The notes beneath the pieces were generated by a model. The model was given only the letters and a program-made list of their open reading frames with translations, was not told the DNA's origin and made no database searches. The position numbers and the translations under genes are program-made. This document shows, one piece after another, positions 17,531 to 25,682 of a stretch of DNA of 64,000 bases; positions within the stretch are counted from its first letter, which is position 1; each line of letters begins with the position of its first letter. This DNA comes from Gallaecimonas xiamenensis 3-C-1. GTDB taxonomy: Bacteria > Pseudomonadota > Gammaproteobacteria > Enterobacterales > Gallaecimonadaceae. Location: NCBI RefSeq assembly GCF_000299915.1, contig NZ_AMRI01000011.1, positions 1 through 64,000 of the forward strand, written 5' to 3'.

Positions 17531-17767
17531 ATCGCTGATCCTCCATGGTTCAGGGATGCATGCACGACATTGATAACATGCGGTTGATTTTTGACCTCTT
17601 GTTTTATTGCCTAGTAGGCATAGAAGAGGCCCCGCCGGGCGTCAACAGGGCTGTTACAGAATGTGAGGGCCGTCGCTCGCTATTGCTGAACGAAGGGGAA
17701 AAGGAGCTGGGGTTGGCCAGGGCAGGCTGGTATCACTGGGGTACACCCAAGGAAAAGGAGCACTTTC
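17531..17767. other. Intergenic region between two divergent genes
   Basis: About 240 bp with no supported gene. It should carry the promoters of the exported haem-motif protein (minus) and of the YqaE-like gene (plus), but no clear consensus elements are visible. Confidence 0.5.
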
Positions 17768-17926
17768 ATGGATCTTATCCGCATCCTCTTTGCCATTTTG
17801 CTGCCGCCCCTGGGGGTCTTTTTGCAAGTGGGGCTGGGCGGGGCCTTCTGGCTCAATATTCTGCTGACCTTGTTCGGCTACCTGCCGGGCATCATCCACG
17901 CGGTTTGGGTGATCGCCAAACGCTGA
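17768..17926 (+). CDS. YqaE/Pmp3-family small membrane protein
   Basis: This 52-residue protein begins MDLIRILFAILLPPLGVFLQ and ends in WVIAKR. It has two hydrophobic segments joined by a short loop (GLGGAFWLNILLTLFGYLPG), matching the Pmp3/YqaE family of tiny inner-membrane proteins linked to salt and membrane-potential stress in other organisms. An AAAAGGAG ribosome-binding site lies about 7 bp before the ATG. A strong terminator follows within 12 bp, so it is a single-gene unit. Confidence 0.9.
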   Translation: MDLIRILFAILLPPLGVFLQVGLGGAFWLNILLTLFGYLPGIIHAVWVIAKR

Positions 17927-17936
17927 ATCCGGTAAT

Positions 17937-17967
17937 AAAAAAGCGGTGCCTAGGCACCGCTTTTTTT
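17937..17967. terminator. Bidirectional terminator
   Basis: The stem AGCGGTGCC/GGCACCGCT with flanking A- and T-runs serves the YqaE-like gene and the convergent acyltransferase-like gene. Confidence 0.92.
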
Positions 17968-19099
17968 ACAGGTATTTGAGGAGCGGCCAGGGCTGGCGCT
18001 GCTTGAAGGCGCTAAAGGCGCGGGTGGGGAAGTACAGGGCCAGGGCGGCGCTGATCAACCAGACCCAGGCGATGCTGTCCACCCCCAGCAGGGTGCCGTG
18101 GTTGGGACCGAGCAGGGCTATGGCCAGGCTGTAGAGCCCCAGCAGCACATAGAGGTGCAACAGGTAGAAGAACATGGGGGCGGCGCCAAAGTCGCTGAGC
18201 CAGCTTCCCAACCGGCCAAGGGGCCGTTCGAAGGCCAGCAGGCCAAGGAACATGCCACCCAGGGTCACCAGCAGGAAGGCCAATGATGGCGGGTACTTGG
18301 TAAGGTTGAACAGGGACATCAGGGTCCAGCCCAGGTTGCTGCCCTGCTGCCAGGGGAGGCTTTCACCGTAGAGATTAAGGCCCCTTAGCAAGGCAAACAG
18401 CACCAGGCAGCCAAGGCCCAGGGCCAGCAGCCACTGGTGGCGGCGCGCCGCCGGCAGGGTGCGGCCATAAAGGGGGCCTGCGCCATAGCCCAGCAGGATA
18501 ACCCCTATCCAAGGCAACACGGGGTAGCTCACCTTCACCGCCAGGGGGCCTTGGCTGATGAGGTAGCCTCTGTCGTGCAGCACAGTCCAAAGGCTGTATC
18601 CCCAGTCTCCCGGTTGCAGGCTGATGGGAGACAGCAGGTTGTGGCCAAAAACAATGACCAACCCCAGGGCCAGCAGCCAGGGCCTTGGCAGGCTCGCCAG
18701 CGCGGCCAGGGCCAGCATGCTCAGGCCAATGGCCCAGATCACCTGCAGGTACAGGGTCTGGTAACTGCCCATCCAGGAAAAGGTCACCAGGGTCAGCTCA
18801 AGGGCGATCAGGAACAGGCCCCTTTTGGCCAGGAAGCTGCGGGCACTGCGGCCGGGCTTTTGGCTGTAAAGCCAGGCGGAAAGGCCGGTCAGGAACACGA
18901 AGGTGGGCGCGCAGAAGTGGGCGGCAAAGCGGCTCAGGAACAGGCCGGGGCTGGTGCTGTCCAGGGTCATGGGATCGGTGACCTGCATGTGCAGGTAAAA
19001 CCTCTCCCTGACATGGTCTACCAGCATCAGCAGCATCACCAGGCCACGCATCATGTCGATGCTGCCGATACGGCGGTTAAGGGCAGTCTCAGAAGGCAT
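17966..19099 (-). CDS. DUF1624/HGSNAT-like multipass membrane protein
   Basis: The 377-residue protein starts RRIGSIDMMRGLVMLLMLVD and has about ten membrane segments, as in bacterial proteins with the heparan-alpha-glucosaminide N-acetyltransferase catalytic domain (DUF1624). The conserved N-terminal R-x-D-x-x-R-G pattern and the His after it (VDHVRERF) are present. These proteins are thought to move acyl groups across the inner membrane; no substrate is known. It overlaps the end of the TonB receptor gene by 11 bp, so both are in one operon. Confidence 0.8.
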   Translation of the reverse strand: MPSETALNRRIGSIDMMRGLVMLLMLVDHVRERFYLHMQVTDPMTLDSTSPGLFLSRFAAHFCAPTFVFLTGLSAWLYSQKPGRSARSFLAKRGLFLIALELTLVTFSWMGSYQTLYLQVIWAIGLSMLALAALASLPRPWLLALGLVIVFGHNLLSPISLQPGDWGYSLWTVLHDRGYLISQGPLAVKVSYPVLPWIGVILLGYGAGPLYGRTLPAARRHQWLLALGLGCLVLFALLRGLNLYGESLPWQQGSNLGWTLMSLFNLTKYPPSLAFLLVTLGGMFLGLLAFERPLGRLGSWLSDFGAAPMFFYLLHLYVLLGLYSLAIALLGPNHGTLLGVDSIAWVWLISAALALYFPTRAFSAFKQRQPWPLLKYL

Positions 19100-21176
19100 A
19101 GGTCAGGCTCGCTTTTAGGTTGCGCGGCGCGCCCGGGTAGGCCCAGAGCGCGTTATAGCTGCTGTCGATGTAGCTTTGGTCGAACAGGTTGTCCAGGTTC
19201 AGGGCCAGCTTGAGGTTGTCGTCCAGCTGCAGGTGCAGGAACAGGCCCACCAAGCTGTAGGGCGCCAGGCGAAAGCTCAGGTCGGCGGCGTCGCCCAGGC
19301 GGCTGTCCACGAAGCGGTAACTCAGGCCGGTGTCCCCATCCAGGCCGAGGGGCTGCAGGGACTGGCTCAGCATCAGGCTGAGGTTATGGCGGGGAATATT
19401 GACCAGGGGGCTGCCCTTGGGCACCGCCAGCCCCCAATCGGCGTTGAGGCTGTCGCTGGTGGTTTGGGTGTCCAGGTAGGCGTAAGACAGCCTGGCTTGC
19501 AGGTTGTCGCCGAGGTCGGCCTTGATATCCAGTTCCAGGCCTCGGCTGCGGGCCTGGCCCAGAGGCGCCGAGAAACCGACGTTGACGGGGTCGGCCACCA
19601 AGATATTGGACTTGTCCGCATCGAATAGGGCCAGGGTGCCACTGACCGCCTGCAGCTCGAACTTGAGCCCCAGTTCCAGCGACTGGCTTTCCTCCACTCC
19701 GAAGGGGTGGCCTTGGTAGTCGGTGCCGCTCAGGGGCACAAAGCCTTCGGAATAACTGCCGTAGAGGCTGAGGCTGTCGCTCAGCACATAGACCAGGCCA
19801 AGGCGCGGGCTCAGGCGGCTTTGGCTGCGTTGGGAACGCTGCCCTGAAGCCAGCTCATGAATGCGCTGCTGGTAGTGGTCAAAGCGCAGACCCAGCAGCA
19901 GCTTGACCTGCTTGCTCAAGTCCATCTGATCCTGCAGGTAGCCGCCGAAGGCCTTCTGGACCTCCCTGTTGTCATAGAGCAGGGCTACCTCGGGGGCATT
20001 CTGGCCGTACTGAGGAGCCAGTATGTCCAGGCTGTAGCTGCCTTTTGGGCCCCGGTAACGGTAGAGGCCGGTGGCCAGTTCATAGCGGTAGGCATCGCTG
20101 CCCAGCAGCAGGTGGTGGCGCACCGGGCCCGTGTCCAGGGCGCCGCTCAGTTCCAGGCGCAGGGAACTGTCGTCGGAATGGTAGTCGCGGTAGCGCCTTT
20201 GGCGGTCCAGGCTGCGGCCGTCCTCGAACAGGCTTTGGCGACTGGGGGACAGTTCGGCGTCGGAGGAATAGCCGTTCAGTGTCGAGTGGCGCAGGTTAAG
20301 GCCGGCCTGCAGGGACCAGCCCCCGGCCAGTTGCTGCTGGTAGTTCAGCTGGTGCCCGGATCCCTTGACCTGGGTGGGGCCGTCATCGGGTTCGCCCAGG
20401 TAACGCGAGTCGGGCAGGGCAATGCCGTCCAGAGCCACCAGGCCCCGGTCGAACAGCTGCTGCTGGTCGATAAACTCGCCGCTATATAGCAAGGCTGCAT
20501 CTTCCGCCAATTGGTAGCGCAGCGAGGGGCTGACCAGCTTTTTCTTGATGAAGACCTGGTCGCGGAAACTGTCGCTGTCCTGCCAGGCGCCGTTGATGCG
20601 AAAGGCCAGGCGTTCGCTCAGGCCGGTGGTGAAGTCCCCTTCCAGGCGTTGGTGCTGAAAGCGTCCCAACTCAGCCTTGAGGTAGCCCTCGGTCTGGTAT
20701 TGGGGTTTTTTGGTGATGATGTTGACGGTGCCCCCCGGTTCGGAGCGGCCGTAAAGGGCCGACCCCGGCCCTTTGAGCACCTCGATATAGGCCACGTTGG
20801 CCAGGTCCCGGGTGCCGCTGAAACCACGCCCGGCGCTAAAACCGTCCACCAGGTAGGCCGACGGCATGTTTTCGTTGCCGGGAAAACCGCGCAGGGCAAA
20901 GCTGTCCCAGAGGCCGCCGCTGTTGTTCTGCCGGCTGATGCTGGCAGAAAAATCCAAGGCGTCCTGGAAGCGGCTGGCGGCACTGTTGTCCAGCAGTTGT
21001 CTGTCCAGGGTTTCAATGGCTTGGGGCAGGGCCTTGTTGGGAATGTCACCCCTGTAAGCCTGGTGGTAGCGGACGGTGAGGCGTTCCACCTCATCGGCCT
21101 GGGCCGTGCTTAGGCCAAGGAGCGCCGCCAGGGGCAGCAGTTTGCAAGAGCTTGGGGGCATGGGTCGGTACGGCAA
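19089..21176 (-). CDS. TonB-dependent outer-membrane receptor, siderophore type
   Basis: The 695-residue protein has a signal peptide (KLLPLAALLGLSTAQA), a plug domain at about residues 45-160 with the typical YIEVLKGPGSALYGRSEPGG segment and NIITKKP, and a 22-strand barrel closing with NLKASLTYAF. The plug sequence is that of siderophore receptors such as FhuA-like proteins. The exact ligand cannot be read. No siderophore synthesis or ABC uptake genes are adjacent; instead a membrane acyltransferase-like gene is coupled to it. The promoter region (21177-21300) shows AT-rich sequence but no convincing Fur box. Confidence 0.92.
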   Translation of the reverse strand: MPYRPMPPSSCKLLPLAALLGLSTAQADEVERLTVRYHQAYRGDIPNKALPQAIETLDRQLLDNSAASRFQDALDFSASISRQNNSGGLWDSFALRGFPGNENMPSAYLVDGFSAGRGFSGTRDLANVAYIEVLKGPGSALYGRSEPGGTVNIITKKPQYQTEGYLKAELGRFQHQRLEGDFTTGLSERLAFRINGAWQDSDSFRDQVFIKKKLVSPSLRYQLAEDAALLYSGEFIDQQQLFDRGLVALDGIALPDSRYLGEPDDGPTQVKGSGHQLNYQQQLAGGWSLQAGLNLRHSTLNGYSSDAELSPSRQSLFEDGRSLDRQRRYRDYHSDDSSLRLELSGALDTGPVRHHLLLGSDAYRYELATGLYRYRGPKGSYSLDILAPQYGQNAPEVALLYDNREVQKAFGGYLQDQMDLSKQVKLLLGLRFDHYQQRIHELASGQRSQRSQSRLSPRLGLVYVLSDSLSLYGSYSEGFVPLSGTDYQGHPFGVEESQSLELGLKFELQAVSGTLALFDADKSNILVADPVNVGFSAPLGQARSRGLELDIKADLGDNLQARLSYAYLDTQTTSDSLNADWGLAVPKGSPLVNIPRHNLSLMLSQSLQPLGLDGDTGLSYRFVDSRLGDAADLSFRLAPYSLVGLFLHLQLDDNLKLALNLDNLFDQSYIDSSYNALWAYPGAPRNLKASLTYAF

Positions 21177-21395
21177 TAACTTTGATTTGTTATATCATAA
21201 CTTTTATGGCGGGCTCTTTGGAAGTCCCAGGCTGACAGGGCAAGCTTGCATCTTCTTTACAGGAGGCTGTCACAGCGGCGAAAAAAGTTTTACTGCCTGC
21301 TTAGGGGCTTAGGACTGGTCGGCGATCTTGGTGCTTGCGCAGGCCTGTGGCCATGGGCTAAAGCTTTATGACCCAACAACGACAGGGAGGTAACC

Positions 21396-21560
21396 ATGGC
21401 GCGACCCAAAGATCGGCAGGCGCCACTGCCCCGGGCCGAAGAACGGCTCGACCAGGAGCTGCTGGACGCACGCCTTGAAGATGAAGGTCCTGATTTTTCA
21501 GAAGAAATGCGCTCATTCTGCCCCGCAAGGGACAGGGACTACGGTCCCCTGGAACGTTGA
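21396..21560 (+). CDS. Hypothetical 54-residue acidic protein
   Basis: This short frame starts MARPKDRQAPLPRAEERLDQ and ends RDYGPLER. It has a strong ribosome-binding site (AGGGAGGT) 4 bp before the ATG and a perfect terminator 11 bp after the stop. These signals support a real single-gene unit despite the size. The protein is hydrophilic, rich in Glu, Asp and Arg, and has one Cys; I recognise no family. Confidence 0.65.
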   Translation: MARPKDRQAPLPRAEERLDQELLDARLEDEGPDFSEEMRSFCPARDRDYGPLER

Positions 21561-21570
21561 GCCTCCCGTC

Positions 21571-21600
21571 AGAAACCTGCCTCCCGGCAGGTTTCTTTTT
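21571..21600 (+). terminator. Terminator after the 54-residue gene
   Basis: AAACCTGCC/GGCAGGTTT stem with a short loop, followed by CTTTTT. Confidence 0.9.
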
Positions 21601-21716
21601 AACCGCCCCTGATCCAGTCCGCCGTTGCGCAAGCAGAAACAGAAATTTATGCCACACTTTAGCGTGCCATCCTCAACGGCAGTAAAGGTTTGTCATCTAT
21701 GGAAAAAGGAGTGGAT

Positions 21717-21983
21717 ATGAAGCGTACAGTGATGTTGGCGGCGCTGGTCTTAGGCTCTACCGCGCTCTTTGGTTGCACCAGCAACAACATGGACAGCCAG
21801 GCTGAAATGCTGTCCAACAAGATTGACCAACTGAGCAGCAAAGTCGACCAACTGGCCTCTGACCAGGCCATGATGAAAAAGGACATTCAGGACGCCAAGG
21901 CCGCAGCCGAAAGCGCCAGCATGGAGGCCCGCAGGGCCAACCAGCGAATCGACAACATGTCGTCGACCTACTACAAGAAATAA
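21717..21983 (+). CDS. lpp: Lpp-like major outer-membrane lipoprotein
   Basis: The 88-residue precursor has a lipoprotein signal (MKRTVMLAALVLGSTALFGC) with the acylated Cys near residue 20. The mature part is one coiled coil with Asn/Leu/Ile heptads (MLSNKIDQLSSKVDQLASDQ) and ends YYKK. A C-terminal Lys is what Lpp (Braun lipoprotein) uses for attachment to peptidoglycan. The chosen ATG has AAAGGAG before it; upstream ATGs in frame lie before that site. It converges with an L,D-transpeptidase gene, the class of enzyme that makes the Lpp-peptidoglycan link. Confidence 0.88.
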   Translation: MKRTVMLAALVLGSTALFGCTSNNMDSQAEMLSNKIDQLSSKVDQLASDQAMMKKDIQDAKAAAESASMEARRANQRIDNMSSTYYKK

Positions 21984-21985
21984 CC

Positions 21986-22012
21986 AAAAGGCGCCTTAAG
22001 GCGCCTTTTCTT
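21986..22012. terminator. Terminator shared by lpp and the L,D-transpeptidase gene
   Basis: AAGGCGCCTT/AAGGCGCCTT palindromic stem with A- and T-runs. It overlaps the stop codon of the minus-strand gene at 21996. Confidence 0.9.
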
Positions 22013-22904
22013 TCTCCAACCTGCCCACCTTCACCGGCAGGCCCGGCTGGCGCAGCAGGGTCTGGCTGACCTTGGCACTGCTCAGGGCCGGGTTGCTGAG
22101 CAGCTTCTGCTGGGATTTGCTCAGGCGCAGGGTCTTGCCTTCTTCGTTGTTGGGCCTGGACAGGGGCTCGTGCACCTCCAGGTACACGTTGCCGTTTGGC
22201 TCCACCGAGGTCTTGACCGGTTGGTTGATCACCCGCACCGGGGTGCCGGCCGGTACCATCTTGAACAGGCTCTCGATATCCCGAGGCTCCAGGCGGATAC
22301 AGCCGGCGCTGACCCTCATACCTATACCCGCTTCCAGGTTGGTGCCGTGGATAAGGTACTCGCCGTTACCAAAGCCCAAACGCATGGCGTATTGGCCAAG
22401 GGGATTGTCCGGCCCGGCCGGCACCTGCTCGGGCAGGGTTTTTCCTTGCTCGGCATAACGCTCGCGGGTGCCTTTGGTGGGGCGCCAGACCGGGTCCTTT
22501 TGCTTGTTGATGATGGTGGTTTGGCCCAGGGGGGTGTCCAGGCCGATACGGCCTATGCCCACCGGGAACACATGCACCTGTTTGTGGGCCTGGTCGAAAT
22601 AGTAAAGACGCAGCTCCGCCAAGTTGATGACGATACCCCGCCGTTCCACCTTGGGCAGCAGCATGGCGGTGGGCAGCAACAGATGGGTGCCTGGGGGCGG
22701 CAGCAGGGGGTCGATACCTGGGTTGGCCTCGATGATGTTTAACGGCCCGACACTGTAGCGGCGGGCTATGGCTTCGAAGTAGTCCCCTTGCTTGACCTTG
22801 TGGTTGATGATGCGGCCCAGGTAGGCGCTGTCGGCATCGGGCAAGGGGTAGGGGGTGGCGCTGACGCCAAAGCTCAGCAACAGCAGACTCAATAGCAGGC
22901 GCAT
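21996..22904 (-). CDS. L,D-transpeptidase (YbiS/ErfK type)
   Basis: This 302-residue exported enzyme has a signal peptide (MRLLLSLLLLSFGVSATPYP), a LysM-like segment (VKQGDYFEAIARRYSV) and the YkuD catalytic domain with HGTNLEAGIGMRVSAGCIRL, which holds the active-site Cys. Such enzymes join the C-terminal Lys of Lpp to diaminopimelate in peptidoglycan or make 3-3 crosslinks. The start has GGAGAG just before it; a longer in-frame start 8 codons upstream is less likely. The convergent lpp gene next door makes Lpp a natural substrate, by inference. Confidence 0.92.
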   Translation of the reverse strand: MRLLLSLLLLSFGVSATPYPLPDADSAYLGRIINHKVKQGDYFEAIARRYSVGPLNIIEANPGIDPLLPPPGTHLLLPTAMLLPKVERRGIVINLAELRLYYFDQAHKQVHVFPVGIGRIGLDTPLGQTTIINKQKDPVWRPTKGTRERYAEQGKTLPEQVPAGPDNPLGQYAMRLGFGNGEYLIHGTNLEAGIGMRVSAGCIRLEPRDIESLFKMVPAGTPVRVINQPVKTSVEPNGNVYLEVHEPLSRPNNEEGKTLRLSKSQQKLLSNPALSSAKVSQTLLRQPGLPVKVGRLEKEKAP

Positions 22905-23125
22905 GGACTCTCCGGCTGGGGTATCCAAGGTTCATCTTACGACCTAAGTATCCACTCTGCCTGAATTAAGCCGAAGTTGGTGTTCTGGAGCCAAACCGGG
23001 CGCAATAATGCCAGCCAGGCCCCATTTTACGGTTTTCCCGATCTGTAGGGTCCTTATACCGTACTGATTTTTATGTCTGCTGCCTTTAAGATCGCCCCCA
23101 CTTAAGCCTTGGAGGGGCGAAACTC

Positions 23126-23974
23126 ATGGCAGAACAATTCAAGGGATTCTGGCAGGCCAACGCCAACCTGATCCTGGACCTGGGCTATAGGGCCTTGCTG
23201 GTGCTGGCCATACTCTTGGTGACCCTGGTACTGGCCCGCTGGGTTAAAGGCTCGGTGCGCCGTGCCCACCAGCGCCTGAACCGCCTGGACGAAACCCTGG
23301 TGCCACTGCTGTCGAGCCTGGCCGGCTATGCCATCTACCTGGTGGGGCTGGTGATACTGCTGGACGTGCTGGGGGTCAATACCTCCAGCCTGATCGCCCT
23401 GCTGGGTGCCGCCGGCCTGGCCATTGGCCTGGCCCTCAAAGACACCCTGAGCAACATCGCCGCCGGCATCATGTTGCTGATTTTGCGTCCCTTCAAGGTG
23501 GCCGACTTTATCGAGTGCGGTAGCTTTGGCGGTACGGTGCGGGAAGTGGGGCTTTTCACCACAGTGCTGGAAACGGCAGACGGCCTCTATATCAGCGCTC
23601 CCAACAGCAGCCTCTGGGGCGCCCCCATCAAGAACTTCAGCCGCAACGGCAAGCGCCGCATGGATCTGGTGGTGGGTATCGCCTACGGCGACGCCATAGA
23701 CAAAGGGCTGGCGGTGCTGCTGCGCCTGGCCGCCGAGGACAGCCGGGTGCTCAAAGACCCTGGCGCCCAGGCCATGGTGCAGAGCCTGGGGGAAAGCAGC
23801 GTCAATTTGCAGCTGCGCGCCTGGGCCAAGGTGGAAGATTACTGGGCTCTCTATTGGGACCTTAACCAAAAGCTCAAAACCGAAATCGAAGCGGCCGGCC
23901 TGTCTATTCCCTTCCCGCAACGGGTGCTCAGCCTGGCGCCCGGCCAATCTTTTATCACTAAGGAAACCGACTGA
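23126..23974 (+). CDS. MscS-family mechanosensitive channel
   Basis: The 282-residue protein has about three N-terminal membrane helices, the pore-lining stretch rich in Ala and Gly (LIALLGAAGLAIGLALKDTL, near residues 90-110) and a cytoplasmic beta/alpha domain with VADFIECG and the PNSSLWGAPIKNFSRN region. This is the small MscS type that opens under membrane tension to release solutes. A strong GGAGGGG ribosome-binding site precedes the ATG. Its stop overlaps the next start by 1 bp, so it is coupled to the cation exchanger gene. Confidence 0.93.
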   Translation: MAEQFKGFWQANANLILDLGYRALLVLAILLVTLVLARWVKGSVRRAHQRLNRLDETLVPLLSSLAGYAIYLVGLVILLDVLGVNTSSLIALLGAAGLAIGLALKDTLSNIAAGIMLLILRPFKVADFIECGSFGGTVREVGLFTTVLETADGLYISAPNSSLWGAPIKNFSRNGKRRMDLVVGIAYGDAIDKGLAVLLRLAAEDSRVLKDPGAQAMVQSLGESSVNLQLRAWAKVEDYWALYWDLNQKLKTEIEAAGLSIPFPQRVLSLAPGQSFITKETD

Positions 23975-24942
23975 TGTTGTTACCCCTGTTGGCCATATTG
24001 GCCGGCCTGGCGCTGCTGGTGTGGAGTGCTGACCGTTTTGTGGATGGCGCCGCCGCCACCGCCCGTTATGCGGGCATGCCGCCGCTGCTGATCGGCATGG
24101 TCATCATCGGCTTTGGCACCTCGGCCCCGGAAATGGTGGTCTCGGCCCTGGCGGCCCTGGACGGCAACCCGGATCTGGCCCTGGGTAACGCCTATGGCTC
24201 CAATATCACCAACATCGCCCTGATCTTGGGGGTGGTGGCCCTGCTTAGCCCTATCGCGGTCAAATCCCAGGTGATGCGCAAGGAGCTGCCCTTGCTGGGG
24301 GTGGTAACCCTGGTGTCGGGTGCCTTGCTGCTGGACGGTTATCTGGACCGCATGGACGCCGCTATCCTGCTGGGCCTTTTTGCCCTGCTGATGGGCTGGA
24401 GCATTTACCAGGGCATGCGCCAGCGTGGCGACGTGCTGGCCCAGGAAACCGACGCCGACCTGGACAGCCACCCCATGAGCCTGAAACTGGCCCTGGTGTG
24501 GTTGGCGGTAGGCCTGGTGCTGCTGGTGGTGAGTTCCAGGGTACTGGTGTGGGGAGCGGTAAGCATTGCCCAGCAGTTGGGAGTGAGCGACCTGGTGATT
24601 GGCCTGACCATAGTGGCGGTGGGCACTTCCCTGCCGGAGCTGGCGTCCAGTATTGCCGCCGTGCGCAAAAACGAGCACGACCTGGCCCTTGGCAACGTTA
24701 TCGGCTCCAACCTTTTCAACACCCTGGCGGTGGTGGGCATAGCGGCGGGTATCGAGCCTTTGAGCGTGGAGCCGGAAGTGCTGCACCGGGACTGGCTGCT
24801 GATGGCGGTGCTGACGGTACTGGTGTTCCTGATGGGCTATGGCTTTAAGCGCCAGGGCCGCATCAACCGGGTGGAAGGGAGCGTGCTGCTGCTGATTTAC
24901 CTGGGCTACACCGGCTATTTGGTGCACGGCATCCTGACCTGA
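23974..24942 (+). CDS. Calcium/sodium antiporter, CaCA family (YrbG-like)
   Basis: The 322-residue inner-membrane protein has the two inverted alpha repeats of the family: GTSAPEMVVSALAALDGNPD near residue 50 and GTSLPELASSIAAVRKNEHD near residue 212, each followed by LALGNxxGSN. These hold the ion-coordinating residues. With about ten membrane segments it should exchange Ca2+ for Na+ or K+. It is the second gene of an operon with the MscS-type channel, so the unit probably serves ion balance. A terminator follows. Confidence 0.93.
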   Translation: MLLPLLAILAGLALLVWSADRFVDGAAATARYAGMPPLLIGMVIIGFGTSAPEMVVSALAALDGNPDLALGNAYGSNITNIALILGVVALLSPIAVKSQVMRKELPLLGVVTLVSGALLLDGYLDRMDAAILLGLFALLMGWSIYQGMRQRGDVLAQETDADLDSHPMSLKLALVWLAVGLVLLVVSSRVLVWGAVSIAQQLGVSDLVIGLTIVAVGTSLPELASSIAAVRKNEHDLALGNVIGSNLFNTLAVVGIAAGIEPLSVEPEVLHRDWLLMAVLTVLVFLMGYGFKRQGRINRVEGSVLLLIYLGYTGYLVHGILT

Positions 24943-24945
24943 CCC

Positions 24946-24970
24946 AAGGGGAGCGATAGCTCCCCTTTTT
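24946..24970. terminator. Terminator after the antiporter gene
   Basis: AAGGGGAGC/GCTCCCCTT stem with a 4-nt loop and T5. Confidence 0.9.
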
Positions 24971-24976
24971 GTTGCC

Positions 24977-25591
24977 TCAGCCCCGGCTTGCCAAAAAGAG
25001 GCCGGCGGCGGCCATCAGGCTGCCGGCGCCACGGTTAAGGCCCTTCATGGCACGGGGCGAACGAAACCAGAGCCTGGCCCGGTCGGCAAAAAGGGCCACG
25101 GTCCATACCCCCAGGAACAATCCCACAAAGGTCAGGGCCAGCACCAGCACTATGTCCTGGCCACTCAAGGCGGTCAGATCCATAAAAGTGGGCAGGAAAG
25201 CCATGTAGAAGAGGATCACCTTGGGGTTGGACAGGGAGATGGCCATGCCTTGCACAAAGCTCCAGGCGCCATCCCCCCGGCCCGGGTGTTCTTCCCCCGG
25301 CGCCGTGGGGGTGGCGGTCCACATGCGGTAGGCCAGGTACAAAAGGTAGGCGGCGCCGGCAAAGCGGATCAGGGTGAAGACGCCGCCAAAGTGGGTGGCC
25401 AGGGCCGCCAGGCCAAAGCAGGCGGCCAGCAGGTACAAAAGATCGGAGAGGATCATGCCAAGGCCCAGCCACAGGCAGGCGCCGGCGCCCTTGGTCAGGG
25501 CCCGGCCCAATATGGCAAAGACCCCGGGGCCAGGGGTCAGGCAAAAGATGTAGATGGCCAGGAAAAACGAAAGGGCGCTTTGCAGTGTCAT
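24977..25591 (-). CDS. LysE/RhtB-family amino acid exporter
   Basis: The 204-residue protein has about six membrane helices and the family N-terminus FFLAIYIFCLTPGPGVFAIL, with the conserved TPGP motif, and GKALLYxxFLP-like SNPKVILFYMAFLPTF near residue 120. The family exports amino acids such as Lys, Thr, homoserine or Leu; the substrate here is unknown. It is a single gene, convergent with the antiporter. Confidence 0.9.
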   Translation of the reverse strand: MTLQSALSFFLAIYIFCLTPGPGVFAILGRALTKGAGACLWLGLGMILSDLLYLLAACFGLAALATHFGGVFTLIRFAGAAYLLYLAYRMWTATPTAPGEEHPGRGDGAWSFVQGMAISLSNPKVILFYMAFLPTFMDLTALSGQDIVLVLALTFVGLFLGVWTVALFADRARLWFRSPRAMKGLNRGAGSLMAAAGLFLASRG

Positions 25592-25682
25592 GGCGAGTCT
25601 GGGCTGAGAGAAGGTGGGGGCAGTCTAACCGGGTGCTGGTTATGGGGCGAGTAAAAGGCGGCCAGTGGCCGCCTGGGTCCTG

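Noticed and set aside
21177-21300. Possible cobalamin riboswitch or Fur box before the TonB receptor
   Set aside because: No B12-box sequence and no convincing 19-bp Fur dyad could be found by eye.
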